A stretch of DNA of 64,000 nt from Coniferiporia sulphurascens (taxonomy: Eukaryota; Basidiomycota; Agaricomycetes; Hymenochaetales; Hymenochaetaceae), in assembly GCA_002794785.1 (NCBI GenBank), contig NBBA01000009.1, forward strand, positions 496,001-560,000, read 5' to 3'. The translations under genes were made by a program, and so were the position numbers. Every line of letters begins with the position of its first letter. Within the stretch, counting starts at the first letter, position 1. Under the pieces are notes generated by a model. That model had not been told where the DNA came from. It saw nothing but the letters and a program-made list of their open reading frames with translations, and did no database searches. Shown here piece after piece: positions 1-12,600 of this stretch.

Positions 1-1399
1 GCGCCCATCAGCGCGTCTGAATTCCACGCACGACAGCAGTCGCTCGCCGACGCCCTGCACACGTTAGGTGCATCTGCGTACATATCCGAACCAGGCGCAA
101 GCGCGCAGTTCTTCGCCAACTTATCGTCCAGCCAGTGGCACCTGTCTGAGCGACCCCTGCTGCTTATCGTCGCGCCCGAGCTTGTTAACGGCTCGGTCGA
201 ACCGCGGGTATCAATCCTCACACCGACTTTCGAGGCTACGCGCTCGAAATTGCTTCCTATCGTGACGAAAGACAACGTTTCATACTTAGAATGGCCAGAA
301 GACACCGACCCCTATAGTATCGCTGTTTCTGCAATTCCGTCCGGAAACAGCGGCGACGTCTTCGTGGATGGAGCTATGAGGAAGTTCGTTGTGGATGGCC
401 TCGATAATGCCTTGCCTGGAAGCAACGTTTTGTCTGCGCCTTTGGAAATAAGGTCTCTGCGGGAGAGAAAGTCCCCTGCCGAGATTAATATTCTACGCTG
501 TGCGAATGAGGTGAATGGCCCAATATCCTTTTAGGTGTAACACCACACTCAAGGGCGAACAGGTCACACTATTGGCCATTCGCGCGGTCAGAGACGTGCT
601 TTATCTCGGAATGCGCGAGTCAGAGGCTCGCGGGCTGGTAGAGAATGCCCTCTCTAGCGCTGGGCTAAAGGGATCATTTGCTTTGACTCTCTTTGGAGGT
701 GATCGACATTTCACTTTGCGAAATATAAAATCCTAAGTGAGCAACCTTTTTACAGAAAATGCGGCATTGCCTCATGGAAGCGGCACTGATCGTGTGCTCG
801 GAAAGGAGGACTTTGTCTTGATCGACTGCGGAGGAACACTTCATGAGTATCATAGCGATGTTACCAGGGTTAGATCATTCAATCCTCAAACTCATCCGAC
901 TTTTCCACTCTGACCCTGAGCTCTTAAATCCAGACATTTGCGCTGAAGGAGTCAACCATACCCTCGGAGCATCTCGAGATATGGTTCACTGTGCACGCCG
1001 CGCAGATCGCTGCATTGCACTCTGCGTACAACTCATCGCTCACGCAGTATGTCGATAGGGCAGCACGTCGTGTTATCACATCAATGGGTTATGGAGAGTA
1101 TTTCACTCATCGACTCGGTCATGGCGAGTTCCTTCTGCGTTCCTAGCACATTTCCGTGAAACACTTGTTGACGTCACTCAATAGGTCTTGGCCTTGAAGA
1201 GCACGAGGAGCCGTACTTGCGTGGCGGTAGCAATGACGTTATTCGCCCCGGACACGTCTTTACCGACGAGCCTGGTGTATATATCGAGGGCAAAGTAGGT
1301 GTTCGCCTCGAGGACGGCTTCTACATCTCAGAAGACGGTAAGGCGGTGCTCCTTACTGCGGGTGCTGGCGGACAAGCGGTCTCCCCATGGCGCCCATGA
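1..1399 (+). CDS. Xaa-Pro aminopeptidase-like M24 metallopeptidase (5' partial)
   Basis: C-terminal part of a creatinase/prolidase-fold (M24B) aminopeptidase, a family that removes N-terminal residues preceding proline using two metal ions. The frame is open from base 1, so the start lies outside the window. Exons join through about 480-590 (resuming near VTLLAIRAVRD), then through FGE/NAALPHGSGTDRVLG. Metal-ligand motifs are visible: IDCGG and HSDVTR (Asp ligands), GHGLGLEEHEE (His) and DEPGVY (Glu), followed by VGVRLED. The His motif is rebuilt across an intron at 1124-1184 whose donor reads GC instead of GT. The stop is at 1397-1399. The metal site looks complete, so the enzyme is probably active. 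Subcellular location cannot be judged without the N-terminus. Confidence 0.85.
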
Positions 1400-1842
1400 T
1401 AAAGCCTCAGTCATCAGAAAGGATACTTGCAGCAGAAGCCCACTTGAATCACAACAAGCCGTCGTTTAGGTTTAGGATGAAGCATGAGAAGTGGCCTACA
1501 AGCAGCATTTTTTAAATAACGTATAATTATTGCAATCTAGAATGGAAAACTGTAGTCGATCAAAGCAAATACGCAAATCTACATCATGACAGCAAAATAA
1601 GACAAAAAAAGTACACTTTTGCACAAAAGGGACTGGACGACGTGGCGGTTGTGTTCGTGACATGGCAGGGTAATACAAAATCGTCTCTGGAATACTGGGG
1701 AATAATATCTAAAGTCTGCGTGCGTGAATCATAGGAAACCAGAAAACCCAAAGGAAAAACACAACTGGTGTGCGAGATCGAGAAAAGCCGAAAGGAGGAT
1801 GGAGCAAAGGGAAGAGACAACGACATCGTTCATTTCCTGACG
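1400..1842. other. Convergent intergenic spacer
   Basis: Shared 3' flank of the M24 peptidase and the MFS transporter. It is AT-rich with poly-A/T runs near 1500-1620. Short minus-strand reading frames here show no recognisable domain. I see no gene. Confidence 0.5.
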
Positions 1843-3764
1843 TTATATGCCACTGTGAATTATGTTGACAACGGTGCTGGTAGGAGCATCTTCTGGAACG
1901 GTGATTGATTGCAGCCAAGTAAGGGAGGCAGTGATGAACATAGCAATCATCCAAAGGTGGCCACCCATTATTCCATGGTCGACGGAGAAAGCGAATAAAC
2001 AGCTAGAGTAAAGGCGCGTTAATAAGACATTTAGTCGCGAAGACGAAGTGAACGTCCAGCATTAAAGGTTTAAAGACAAACCTAACAAAAGCCGGCGCTA
2101 CAGCACGCGCGAGACACTGTGTAAACTGAGCGAGTCCATTCGCTGACGCCAGCGATGACGGTCCGGGAGCATGCTCTTTCACAAGAATCATGTTCAAGCT
2201 GCGCAATTAGTCCATTAGATGTGTCTTTTTCCGAAAATCGAAAGTGTAGCACTCACGAAAAGGCCAAGCAAGCGACGCGACTCAGGGCCAAAGCAACACC
2301 AATTCCGAGCCACAAAGCGTGACGTTCGTCGTAAACGCCGATGAAAGTCGCGCTAGTGCTGAATCTCGTCCGGGCCAGCCAGTTGAGAGGAGGTAGGAAA
2401 AGGAACGTAAAAGGCCACAGGCCCATACAGAATTTGTACAACCTGGTACACGATACGGTGCGCAGTAATAGCGGCATAAAAACAATTTGAAACAGGGCTG
2501 AAGAAATTCCAGCGATTGCCAAGGCGTATCCAATCTGTGAGACCTGAGTGCGGATGGGGCAAACATGACTGCAAAATATTACTATCGTTAGGAAGAACTT
2601 ACGGAGAAGGAAAGGCCTCCCGATTGTATCGGGGAATAACAGAATAGGACGAAGACTACGTCAAAAGCCGTCCCAACGAAACTCAAGGCGCAACCAGAGA
2701 TACATATGGAACGCATGACAGGCAAACGCAAGAGGGTACATGCACGGGGACCACGTTCACCTTCCAACGCGTGATCCATGTGCTCTGCGACTCCAAAGGA
2801 TATCGAGAATTCTTTTTTCATTTTCCCCTTGGTCGTCAAAGTCTAGACAGCCCAAGATCAGGCGGGTTCGCGGAACGAGGCAGAAGTAGACGAACCTCTT
2901 GTAGGAGAAAATAACCGACACAAACGGAGATGATAGCCAATGTCGCAACGACGAGGCAAGGCAACAGGTACGGAAAAGTTCTAAACAGGGGAGTATCAAA
3001 CCGCTCTGGATACTTTCGAGCAGCATCAGAAAAAGTCCCTCCGATTAGGGGACTAATACGAATTGGCGTGAGTGTTTGTGTTACATTTAATATATGAGAC
3101 GTACCCTATTACGATCCCGAGTGGCCAACACAACCCATAAATCGGATATGCGAGGGCCTGGTTAGTCGAGTCCGTGAGCTCTCCAAGTACGGAATGCATC
3201 ACAGCGACATTTCCAGAGAATAGACCGGCTAAGGCGAGAAATGCTTAAACACCGGGAAATCGGAGATTGCAATGAAAAGCGTACCCAACGACCTTGCTAT
3301 AAGCATGCCTATGAGGGTCTTAGAAAATCCTAACAAGACTGTTGAAAGTGCAATGCCAACCGTTCCCAGAAGCACAACGGGCTTTCTTCCTACCCTATCA
3401 GATAGACTCGCCCACTGGTATATGGAGACGAGTTGCGAAAGAGCAAATACGCTTTCCTTCGGAGAAGTCAGCACGCAGAGGGATGAGAACGTACAGAGAA
3501 CAGACGTACAACAAGGCCACTGTAGAAGCCCGCCCTTTCAGGCCTAGCAACATTGAACCTAACCATCATATCGTTTACATATGGAAATATCTGCGTAAAT
3601 GCTATCGGGTCTGCGATGCGAACGGAACACAGAGTCGCAAGCTGAGCCCAGGGCAACGGGGTGGTAACGGACGAGCACCGTATGGACGTAACTTGCTCAG
3701 TATCCTGAAGGAGGGGCAGAGTCTCGTCATGGACATGCTCAACACGGCCATTGGCGATGGACAT
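1843..3764 (-). CDS. Major facilitator superfamily transporter (ZIFL-like)
   Basis: Multi-exon membrane transporter of the major facilitator superfamily, resembling the fungal and plant zinc-induced-facilitator-like branch. The N-terminal exon starts at 3764 with an acidic cytosolic leader and a first helix region (PLPWAQLATLCSVRIADPIA). The next exon carries MFS motif A as SDRVGRKPVVLLG after helix 2. Further exons read GLFSGNVAVMHSVLGELTDS and a segment ending PIYGLCWPLGIVIG, then a loop and C-terminal helices ending near a stop at 1843-1845. The penultimate exon (about 2019-2200) contains VKEHAPGPSSLASANGLAQF, also typical of this branch. The start lies 192 bp from the divergent neighbouring gene. 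The substrate cannot be assigned; members move zinc chelates, drugs or organic acids. Exon edges in 2520-3230 are approximate. Confidence 0.8.
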
Positions 3765-3956
3765 GATGGACGAAGTGAGTGGGGAGAGGGCGGACTCAGA
3801 AGTGCTGGTCGGGGCTGGTCTCTAGTTAATTATATACTTTTAAATTTGAAGCCGTCCGTTTCTCCGGGCCGAGCACGTGACCGACCGACCAGGCCCCACA
3901 CATCCCGCGGGCCACGGCCGTCCCCCAAGTGCCGACCCTCTTCCTCAACCATCAGC
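3765..3956. promoter_or_regulatory. Divergent promoter region with CACGTG
   Basis: This 192 bp space separates the divergent starts of the MFS transporter and the small unknown gene. It contains one CACGTG palindrome at 3874-3879, in the context CACGTGAC, a potential bHLH site. Function is inferred from position only. Confidence 0.35.
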
Positions 3957-4855
3957 ATGTCCGACATCGTCCTCGCCGCTCCCCGCCCCCTCCGCGTCAT
4001 CTCCCTCTCTGCGTCCCAGCGGCAGCCACTCCCACCGACGTCGAGAATCATGTCTCCTCCCGTGGACGCCTTCGCTCGCGTCAGGCTTACTGAAGGTGGT
4101 CAGCCTCCTGAAGACGACGCATCGCCCCCCTCTGGCAGGGGCTCCGCATCTCCTCGGTGAGTTTTACATTCACTTCTGTTTCTCTCACGTGAGCGACAGG
4201 ACTGTGGTCTCGTCGGGCGGCCTCCCATCTGCATGTGTGGGTGTGTATTGACTTCTACAACTATTCTTCCTATTTCTTCATTCCGTTCAGGCTCAATCTC
4301 TCTTCGGACGCGCTCGAAGAATTCCTATCTATCCTTCGCCCATCGCTCTTTACCTCAGCATCCCCGGCATTCCGTACCAAACGCCATGAGCAAAATTCAG
4401 CATTGATGGTTTCTATGGAACGCCCACAAGCTTTCAGACCTCGCGACAGCTCGCATAGCAGGAGCCCGTCAGTTGGCTCGGCCGCCGTTGCCGATAACTT
4501 CGGTGCTATGAGTAGCCTTGGGAGATCCAGTCCTGCCATCGACGGACGTTTGTGCGGCGAGTATGACCAAAATGTGGGAAGTGCGTGGCGTGTTACGGGG
4601 ATTCTGGGTAGGTCCAGTTTTTATGCATAGAGGCTTGCAGAACAAAATTATCTAAAATATGATGCAGAGTCCCCGGTGTCTCGCACACATACCCGTAATC
4701 CGTTCCAGCGTCACCCGTCTTATGAGATGGCTTTCTCGAACGCCTTCGTAACGCATTTATCACCGTCGCTCCTTCCTTTGCCACAATCCCCTTCACCCGT
4801 ACCGCTCAGCCTTTCTCCATCTGTGGTTCAACTATCCCAGACTCCGGAGATATGA
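3957..4855 (+). CDS. Unrecognised Ser/Pro-rich protein
   Basis: Three-exon gene that I do not recognise. Exon 1 starts at 3957 (MSDIVLAAPRPLRVISLSAS) and splices after a CG|gtgagt donor near 4158. Exon 2 begins after a cag acceptor near 4290 (LNLSSDALEEFLSILRPSLF) and ends in a WRVTGILG segment. Exon 3 starts near 4671 with ESPVSRTHTRNPFQRHPS and stops at 4853-4855. The frame stays open through both junctions, which supports a real coding unit. The product is about 230 residues, rich in Ser and Pro, mostly predicted disordered, with one short helical stretch (SDALEEFLSILRP). No membrane segment or catalytic motif is visible. It is divergent to the MFS transporter; function unknown. Confidence 0.55.
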
Positions 4856-5345
4856 ATGTCTGACGAGCACGAGCATGGGCGAACATCGGCCTAACAAGTT
4901 AATCAACATAATACCATTCACCCCGCAATTGCGTCAAAGTTTATCAGGGCACCTATTTTTGTATTTTGTAACGGATCATTATATCTCGGTTTGTATACGC
5001 TTCATGGGAGAACATACTTTTGTTTACTACTATCACAAATACCACTACCTCTTTTATATTCACTGCTTTACACAGTTTGTTCTAGCTTTACACTTTAGTA
5101 CCGCTTTGTGTTCTCATTCCCTACCTCTTAATACTGGCTTTGCGGATCATACATTGGAAATTCAGGCCATGAAGTCATGCAGGCTAGACAAAATCGTTCA
5201 TTTCTATACACATACTTTCAAAAACTAAGACTGTATGAGTGGAGCGAAAACATGTCGGGCGTAAAAAATGTCAGCGACGTGGGCCGCACAGAAAAAGTGC
5301 CGTGCTTAAAAAAAATGAGTAGGTTAGGCCAAGGCCCGGGAGCAC
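4856..5345. other. Convergent intergenic region
   Basis: AT-rich spacer between the converging unknown gene and the acyl-CoA synthetase. It presumably holds both 3' UTRs. Short plus-strand frames here look random. No RNA gene or repeat was seen. Confidence 0.5.
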
Positions 5346-8209
5346 TTAAAGCTTTGATTGCTGTGATACTGAAGAGGGGGAGGAGCCGATGGTCTCGGTA
5401 TACATTGCATCTAACTCGCTCTGATACTTGGCCTTAACGTCTCTCCTATGAAAATTGGTCAAATTAGTCCCGAAGTACCGCATTCATGATAATACGTACC
5501 GCCGGATCTTGAGCGTAGGGGTCAGCAACCCGTTGTCAGGCGTAAATGGATCCAAAGTGACATGCACTTTCTTAATCGTTTCGAATCTAAGCTGAGGGTT
5601 AACGTAGCGACCACTGGCTGGTTTCAATAGAACGAACCCTTTCAACCCTGCCTTTTTCGCCTCTTTCGTCATTTCATCAAGGACTGCCTGTGTGACGCGC
5701 GGATCCCTACTCGCACTTGCAAGCTTTCCGACGTCTTCCGGTGCGATCCGGGCACCGGTCACCTCGCTGGCAAGTGAAGCGAACAGTACCAGATCAGGGA
5801 CGACGATACCGATAAGATAGTCCCGCAGCGAATCCCCGTGTACGTATAGCTGCGCCATTAATGGGTTGGACATATACACATTCTCGATCTTCTCAAGCGC
5901 GACGTATTCGCCCTGAGAAAGCTTCATGATATTCTTTTTGAAGCATACGGTAAGTGCGTACATATGGTATCAAGTCTTATGTCCCGACTAACCTTTATAC
6001 GATCAATCATCTTGAGGCGGCCGAAGCTGTCTATCTCGCCAACATCACCCGTATGTAACCAACCTTCCTCATCAATAGTCTCGCGGGTGCTCTTCTCATC
6101 TTCGGGAACATGTGAAACTTCAGTTTATTATGAACGCGGCAAATGACGTACCCTTATAATAAGATTTAAAGCAGTTGCTGCCGCGGAAGCATATCTCACC
6201 GCGAGGATTGGGCTTGTCATCGGACGTGTAGTTCATGGCTGGTACATCTATTAACTTTACTTCGTTGCATGGCTGAGGAGGGCCGACACATCCGCTTGAT
6301 GTAGGATCTTTCAACCAGACACGGCAACTCGTTGCACAGTTTTCGGTCATCCCATACCCTATAAAATTTCAATAAATACATCTTTGATCGAAGAATTGAA
6401 AAAAGAGGTTGGATTTACCTTCGATAACATCGCACGAAAAGGCAATCCTCAAAAAGTCCATCGCCTGAGCGCTAATTGGCGCAGATCCACTAGTTAGGAG
6501 CATGACATTGCCGCCAAGCACTGCCTGCACTTTGCGGAAGACAAGCTTGTCCCAGAATGCATGCGTGTTGTCGCCAGTCTCATGGAGGCGTTTAAGTTTC
6601 GCTTCTACCGCGCTGCGGAAAAGGAAGCCCTTCAAACCCGGCGCTTGCGCGGCAAGAGATGCGGTTTGATAGATTCGGTTGAGGACACGTGGGACGGACG
6701 GGAAATAGTTCGGTCGCAGAATGGCTGCGTCTTCAAGCAATCGCAAAGGATCACCGGTGAAATAACCGATCGCCCCTCCGAAAGACATAATGTTCAACTC
6801 ATTTATACGCTAACATTGCTAATTAGCAGTAAGCCACAGCTGCCTAGCAACTAAACGTACCTCGTAGATATGTGCTAAAGGTAAATATGACAATAAAAGG
6901 CCTTTGTCATCAAAAGTAATGCCGTGTACGTTGGAAACAACCGAAGAGGTGAGGTTCTCGTGATCAAGCACAACCCCTTAAATAATGTATGAGCTTTCTC
7001 TCTCTCTCTAATCAAGAATGGAGAACAGAATACCTTTGGGAGTGCTAGTAGTCCCCTTTAAGACGTGAAATTAGCATAGAAAGAAGAGTACGGACTAAAA
7101 ACAAACCGAAGTATAGCATATGGTGACAATCTGCTCGGGCTTGGCAGGCAAAGGAGCCATTAGATTCGCCTTGCCAAGCTCCTCCACTACAAACCAAGCT
7201 GTCAGAAATGTTATAACCCCAGTGGCAAAGTCTCCCTACATTCCCGGAGTTCCTTGATCTGGACATTCGCGATATTTCCCCAGGACGTGAGTATTCGTTT
7301 AGCCTCGTCCGAAAGATCGTCAATTGACACAATCATGCAAAGCATGGGTACTCGAGAACGAAGAGACAATAAAGTTGGGATGTGTTGTGCAGAGGCAAAG
7401 ACCACGGATAGGTGCGCATGACTGATACTAGACGCAGGACGGATCAGCTGGGCCGTAATTCAGCGCGAAGGGAGGTCATTACATATATTCTGCGCGAAAT
7501 CAAATTGGTACATTGTCTCCCCCCAAAGAAGAATGGCGCTTACCCACGGAGTCCTTGCCCAAAGTATCGTATAAACTAACACCAATCTTTGCGTATGCAT
7601 GCAGTGCCAGGTCGATGACCTGCCACTCTTAAAGTGCGAGGTAAATGAGCAAAACTCTCCACGCAATGAAAAGTCACGTCGCCGAGACAAACCAGGTCTG
7701 TTTTGGCTCCAGATTCCGACCGTGTCAAGCTCTCCACCTCCAAGCACACCTTCGGCAAATAGCTTGTGCAGCGCACTTCCGAGATTCCGCCTACGCACGT
7801 CAATCTGCGAGTAGGTTTCCCACACGAAGTGGCCCGCGAACTTGAGCGGGTTGGTTGAGATGACCGGGCGGTGCCCAAGGAAGGGATCATGAGCGGAAAG
7901 ACTGAGTCCAAGGTGAAAGACGTCCAAAAGCGTGCGGACATGCGACTGGCTCTCGAGCGTTGTTAGCCCCCACGCGCCTGAAAATAGCCCTGTGTCAAGA
8001 TAACGTGCACATTAAAGATGCTGTGCGCTGACCGTTATGAAAATGCCCTGCGCAAACGACCGGTCTATTAGTCAAGAGACTGGGGAAATCTGAGGGACGA
8101 AGCACATACCTGTCTGGCCGGGCCGGCGCGTCCCAGGCACCTCAACGGCCTGCTTAGACAGGTCCAAGTTCTCTGGCCAGGCTGATTCGAGTTGAAGGGG
8201 CGAGGGCAT
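5346..8209 (-). CDS. Peroxisomal long-chain acyl-CoA synthetase (AMP-binding, PTS1)
   Basis: Activates long-chain fatty acids to acyl-CoA with ATP. The start at 8209 reads [20 protein letters not shown]. Next come [20 protein letters not shown] and [10 protein letters not shown], typical of long-chain ligases, then the ANL P-loop YTSGTT, the LTSGSAPIS segment, YGMTENCA (A5 motif), GEICFRG, and [10 protein letters not shown] (A7). The C-terminal exon has [17 protein letters not shown] (A10 region with the catalytic Lys zone). The last exon, reached from a donor near 5503, encodes [20 protein letters not shown] and ends in Gln-Ser-Lys-Leu before the stop at 5346-5348. The terminal -SKL is a perfect type-1 peroxisomal targeting signal, so peroxisomal beta-oxidation (Faa2-like) is the likely role. 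A CACGTG lies at 8363-8368, upstream of the start. Confidence 0.92.
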
Positions 8210-8634
8210 GGCGAGAAGGAGGAAGAAAGAGTCAGAGTTCAAGGGGAGAATTAGCCGCGACCGGCGGGGAGAATACCGTTCAGGGGAGGGAATGTACGCG
8301 GGAAGACATGTGAGGCGGGACCTGGCGGGTAACTGCTTCGTCCAGACGGCCGCGGCACCGGACACGTGATAATATATTTCACAGGTCTTGTACTCTTAAT
8401 TTTATTGGCTTCAATTGTCGTACAAGCAGTTGTTCACTGCATAGTGGGGAGAAAATACACGAAAAATACATTGAACAAGTACATAGAATAGGCAACGACG
8501 GCTGGAACTCTCCCGATCTTTTTTCGAAACATCGAAGGATCATCATCATCATCGCCCACCACCGTCATTCAAGGTGCGCTCAAAACCATCTGGTTGCAAA
8601 TACTTTGACATCAATATGGCAGAGAAGAGCGCGG
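8210..8634. other. Spacer upstream of the acyl-CoA synthetase
   Basis: 425 bp between two minus-strand genes: promoter of the acyl-CoA synthetase and 3' flank of the penta-EF-hand gene. It contains CACGTG at 8363-8368 about 150 bp above the start codon. A short ATC/CAT repeat occurs near 8540-8555. No gene seen. Confidence 0.4.
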
Positions 8635-9652
8635 TCAAGAACGTACACGCATGAACTGCTCGTAATTCACTTGAATCCACCCATCACGGTCTGTATCCAT
8701 CCTGAATGAAGGCATAACGTGAGGATGCGGGGTCAGCGACGGGCGCAATGGCTTGGTTTACCGTTGGAAGGACTCGCTCAGAGTTTTCACTACGATGCAG
8801 GCGCGAACGAAGCGATCAAAGGTGATTCCCGGCGGTGGCCCGTAATCTGTTGGCAGTGTTGCTGGGAATAAACGAAGCTGAGAACGTCCCTGTTCCGGCA
8901 CTCCGGCGTATGAAAGTCACATACCGTATTTCTGTTCAATAAGCATGAGGATTTCGGGCGTCAAGTTGTAACCGAAGCTTCTAAGCGCATTGGCAAGTTC
9001 TTGGCCGTCAATTGAGCCAGACTGATCTACGTCAAAGTGACGGAATACGCCCTGCCAGTCGGAGACATACTTCCAGAGTCCAGCGAATTCTTTGGACACC
9101 ACGACTCTCAGATGCAAATAATCCAGACAGCGTCGTTCTCACCATTAAAACCAATTGTGCCGTTGCGATCGGTATCCTGATCCCGAACTAAACATCAGCC
9201 GTCGTGAAATCTTTGTTAGGTACGCACGAAAATGCCCATCAGCATCTTGACCTATTGGCGTCATTAGCGGCTGACACGGAACTGGTTTACCATAAACCCA
9301 CTGTATCGAGGTCAAATTCTAGTCGTCCCTCCCCAATCAATACTTGCTAGCACATGAACTCATGCAGAAACTTACGTGTCCAGTTCCCTGCCGAGATATG
9401 ATACATAGACTTATTGTGCGAATTATGCTACATACAGCTGTAAAACTTGCCATTAACCAAGGCCGCACGTAGCTCCTCTGGACTGATGGCACCCGAACGG
9501 TCTGTATCGACGGACGAGAACCACCGCCAAAGCTGGGGGTCTGCACCGGGTGGAGGACCCCCGTGACTATGAGAACGACGGATGGACTGGTTATATCCGT
9601 AGTTAGCAGCTGGCGTTGTGCCGCGATTCAATGTTTGTTGATGGCCAAGCAT
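8635..9652 (-). CDS. Penta-EF-hand calcium-binding protein (ALG-2/peflin-like)
   Basis: Calcium-binding protein of the PEF family; members (human PDCD6/ALG-2, peflin, yeast Pef1) dimerise and bridge ESCRT, COPII and stress partners. The start at 9652 gives a short Gly/Pro/His-rich N-terminus (SHGGPPPGADPQLWRWFSSV). EF1 is DTDRSGAISPEE; EF2 is DTDRNGTIGFN; EF3 is DVDQSGSIDGQE. EF4 after IEQKYG is degenerate, and the last hand is DTDRDGWIQVNYEQF followed by a stop at 8635-8637. Five hands in series is diagnostic. The C-terminal fifth hand, used for dimerisation, is followed only by a few residues. The gene has about five short introns. A CACGTG at 9870-9875 lies about 218 bp upstream. Confidence 0.88.
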
Positions 9653-12600
9653 TAGTGTTGACTAGAAACTCTGAAGCGTGGGTTAGAAAGAGAGTCGTAG
9701 GTATGTTGTAGCGAGAGTGATTTGATTGCGTAGCCCCGAGTTCCCCGGTGTACACTCGCAATATATCAATATAACTGTCAATCAATACTAATATGGTATT
9801 AAGAAAGGTTCCGTCCCTATAATAGTACCGTACCTATGACCCCATTACAAAAGATTTGCATTTCACTTTCACGTGACTGAAACCTTGACCATTCTGCAAT
9901 GATATATGTAAGCTAAAGCTCCTAGAGAATGAAAGTATTCCCCTTACAACTTGAAGCCCTCTATCCCTGGCTTTGCCAGGTCGCAAAGAAGTCCGGCAAA
10001 GTGATTAGTAAAATTATTAGTAACATTCTTAGGGAAGCAGGGGCTGAGCGTTTTTATTATATAGGATATAGGATATAATCTCGGACTGTCATGTTAATAT
10101 ATTTCCCATATTCCAAAACGTGATTGTGAATTTGACAAGTCTATAGCCCAGCTCAATAGCCTCAATTGTGTATTTTGGAGCTTGTCGGCATGGATGTGAC
10201 ATTGTTCTGGACAAGGTATTCTGCACTTTGCATCACCAAATTCCTGGCTCGAGGTCAGGTCGACCCAAGTTAGTCGATAGAGTTACTGCTGGCAAAAAAA
10301 GGACAAAATACATTATTGAGGGGCTTATATGCTACAATGTTGGAGCTCATGATGCTGCGAGTACACGTAGACTATGTAGACATAGTGCAAGAAGCACCGG
10401 CCCCGATGGAAAGCACTTCCCCTATGTTTTCAATGGTATAATTAGTGATAAGAAACACATTCCATACTTGGGGTGCGGCGTAAGTAGTAACACTACACCC
10501 GCTCTAATAGCCTATTTGGTACCTATAAGAAAATCAAACATCTTGAGACGCCGCGGAATGTGACCTGATATTTGCAGCCACTCCCCATCGGTGATAGAAC
10601 TACATCCTTCGGTGCTCAAACACCGGCAGGGTCTACTCCGAGCTGATGTCAAAGCGTGCACAAGTCCCGCGCGGATTGCAGTGAGAGAGTAAACTCCCGG
10701 GAGAAGCCTTGGCCGGTTCTTATGATCACGAATCATGGCATGCATATGACGGCGGTTGGAAGGGCCGGTACTGGGCAGCTTTTGCTCCGTTTCAAATATC
10801 CCCACCTTTCATCTCATGTTTTGTTGAATTTCGAGTTTCCGCTGCAGTCAAAACGCCGATCACGGTCATTTACTGACTTAATTATATTTACATAGCTTTA
10901 AAAGGAGTATTTCCCTTTGCAGATGTTTATATATGGTCCCTTTTTTGATCCTTTCTGATCCTCAGGCGTTCCTTCATAATTGAGTCCGTCCCTTCCATTC
11001 ACTGATCCCGCCGGTCCATACTTGGCTTGACCAAAAAGCTTCAGAATAGCTTTGTCTCTAGACCTGCCCATGAAAATCGACCACCGTAATCCGCCTCACA
11101 CATAATGATGCCAGTGTATTCAAGCTGATGCAATGATAGTTCGTGGTCAAAGTTCAGTGAATTCCCACCCCTGTTCTTTAGACTACAATCTCTTTTCAAA
11201 CCGCTTGGCTTAATTCCTTGACTGGGTTTGGGCCGAACCGCCTCTGTTGTATTTTTCAACGTTACTTCCCACGGAAAGTTCTCGGCGCAGGCGCCAATTG
11301 TGAGTGCTAACCAAACTCCAGGGCCAGTTCTTTACAATTTCGGTTTATCAGGCCTTTGCCACTTGTTTTCTGAAAAGCTTGATCTGCAAAGAACGCGCGT
11401 GCCGTCACTAATTGCACGCCCGGAAGCAGCATGATAGTCCACTGGATCTCGGAAATTACTTGTACACAATGTTCTATCAAACGCGCAGACAAAGTTAGTT
11501 GCGTATCCCTTATACGAATCTGATCGCGACGATACTAGTTACACGCAAAGGGTACTTGTGCATGCTCAAAGGCACGATGTTACAATGGCGGTATTCTCAT
11601 TACCAAAGACCTTCTAGTGTGGATCGGTCCCGTCTGTGCCAAAAGATGTCGAAGAGGCCAGGAAACGATGGAAGCAGCGGGGAACTGCCCGCATTTGCCT
11701 TCTCATTTTCTTCGAGAAAATGCAATAAAAGGCGCCGCTTTAACCCCTGATGCCCTAAAAAAGGACCTGACTTGAAGCTGGGATGTCCTACTGATGGTTC
11801 CGATGGAAGCACATGGTTTTGGCCGACGGCCTCAAGTGGACTCGAAACGCCCGTTAATTAAGACGGAGAAGAGAAGCCTTCTTGAATAGACTCCTCGTGG
11901 GCGCGGGATCAAAAGTCCCGAATCAACGGCATCTTTGCGTTACGCCTTTATGAATTTTGAAAATTGCTCATGTAGTTTTCTGAAAAGCCTTCGTTTTTTC
12001 TTAATTGGCAGCAGAAGAGACGACCAACTTGTCTAGATAATGTAACAAGGCCCTGCGCCTGACATACAGGTATGGCAGAACCGGAGTACTGGACGGTGTG
12101 ACTCAGAGGGACCTGTCTACATGCGCCATGAGACTCAGCTCTGATTCCACAACTGGATGCAGTGTGGTAAACCGAGGAAATCAAACTCGATCACTCTATG
12201 TTGACGTCTAGGTTTGCTCGTTCGCTAACCTCTAATATTGTTCCCATGCTCAAGAAAACAAACCTGCAATTAAGTCAAACTCGTGTTCTCCCCGTTTTCC
12301 CCTGCACAACTCCTGCGTGATACGGCGGCCCTTTTCTTACGCAGTTCCCAGGCTACCCGTCATACTATGTTCACTGGTCCGCCCTCGTCCCCGGAAAGTT
12401 TCTTGGTATCTTTGGGAAGAGTATGTGCATATCCTAAAGTGTTACTTGAGACTGACGTGAGAGTTTTAATGCGGCCTGTATATGGACACCGGAATGAGCA
12501 TCCATCCCCCGACAGTGAGCTGCAGGTTACACAGAGCCAATCGATACTTAATTCAGTGCCTTTTTCGGGCACGTGTCGATCATCATGCCAGTTAAATTTT

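Noticed and set aside
1496..1830. Minus-strand small open frames after the MFS stop
   Set aside because: Cys/Phe-rich, no domain, downstream of the MFS stop at 1843; likely 3' flank.
3342..4160. 272-codon plus-strand open frame
   Set aside because: Its first part is antisense to the conserved MFS exon; only the section from the ATG at 3957 fits a gene model.
10050..10080. GGATATA tandem as an origin or satellite
   Set aside because: Only about two full copies, too few to interpret.
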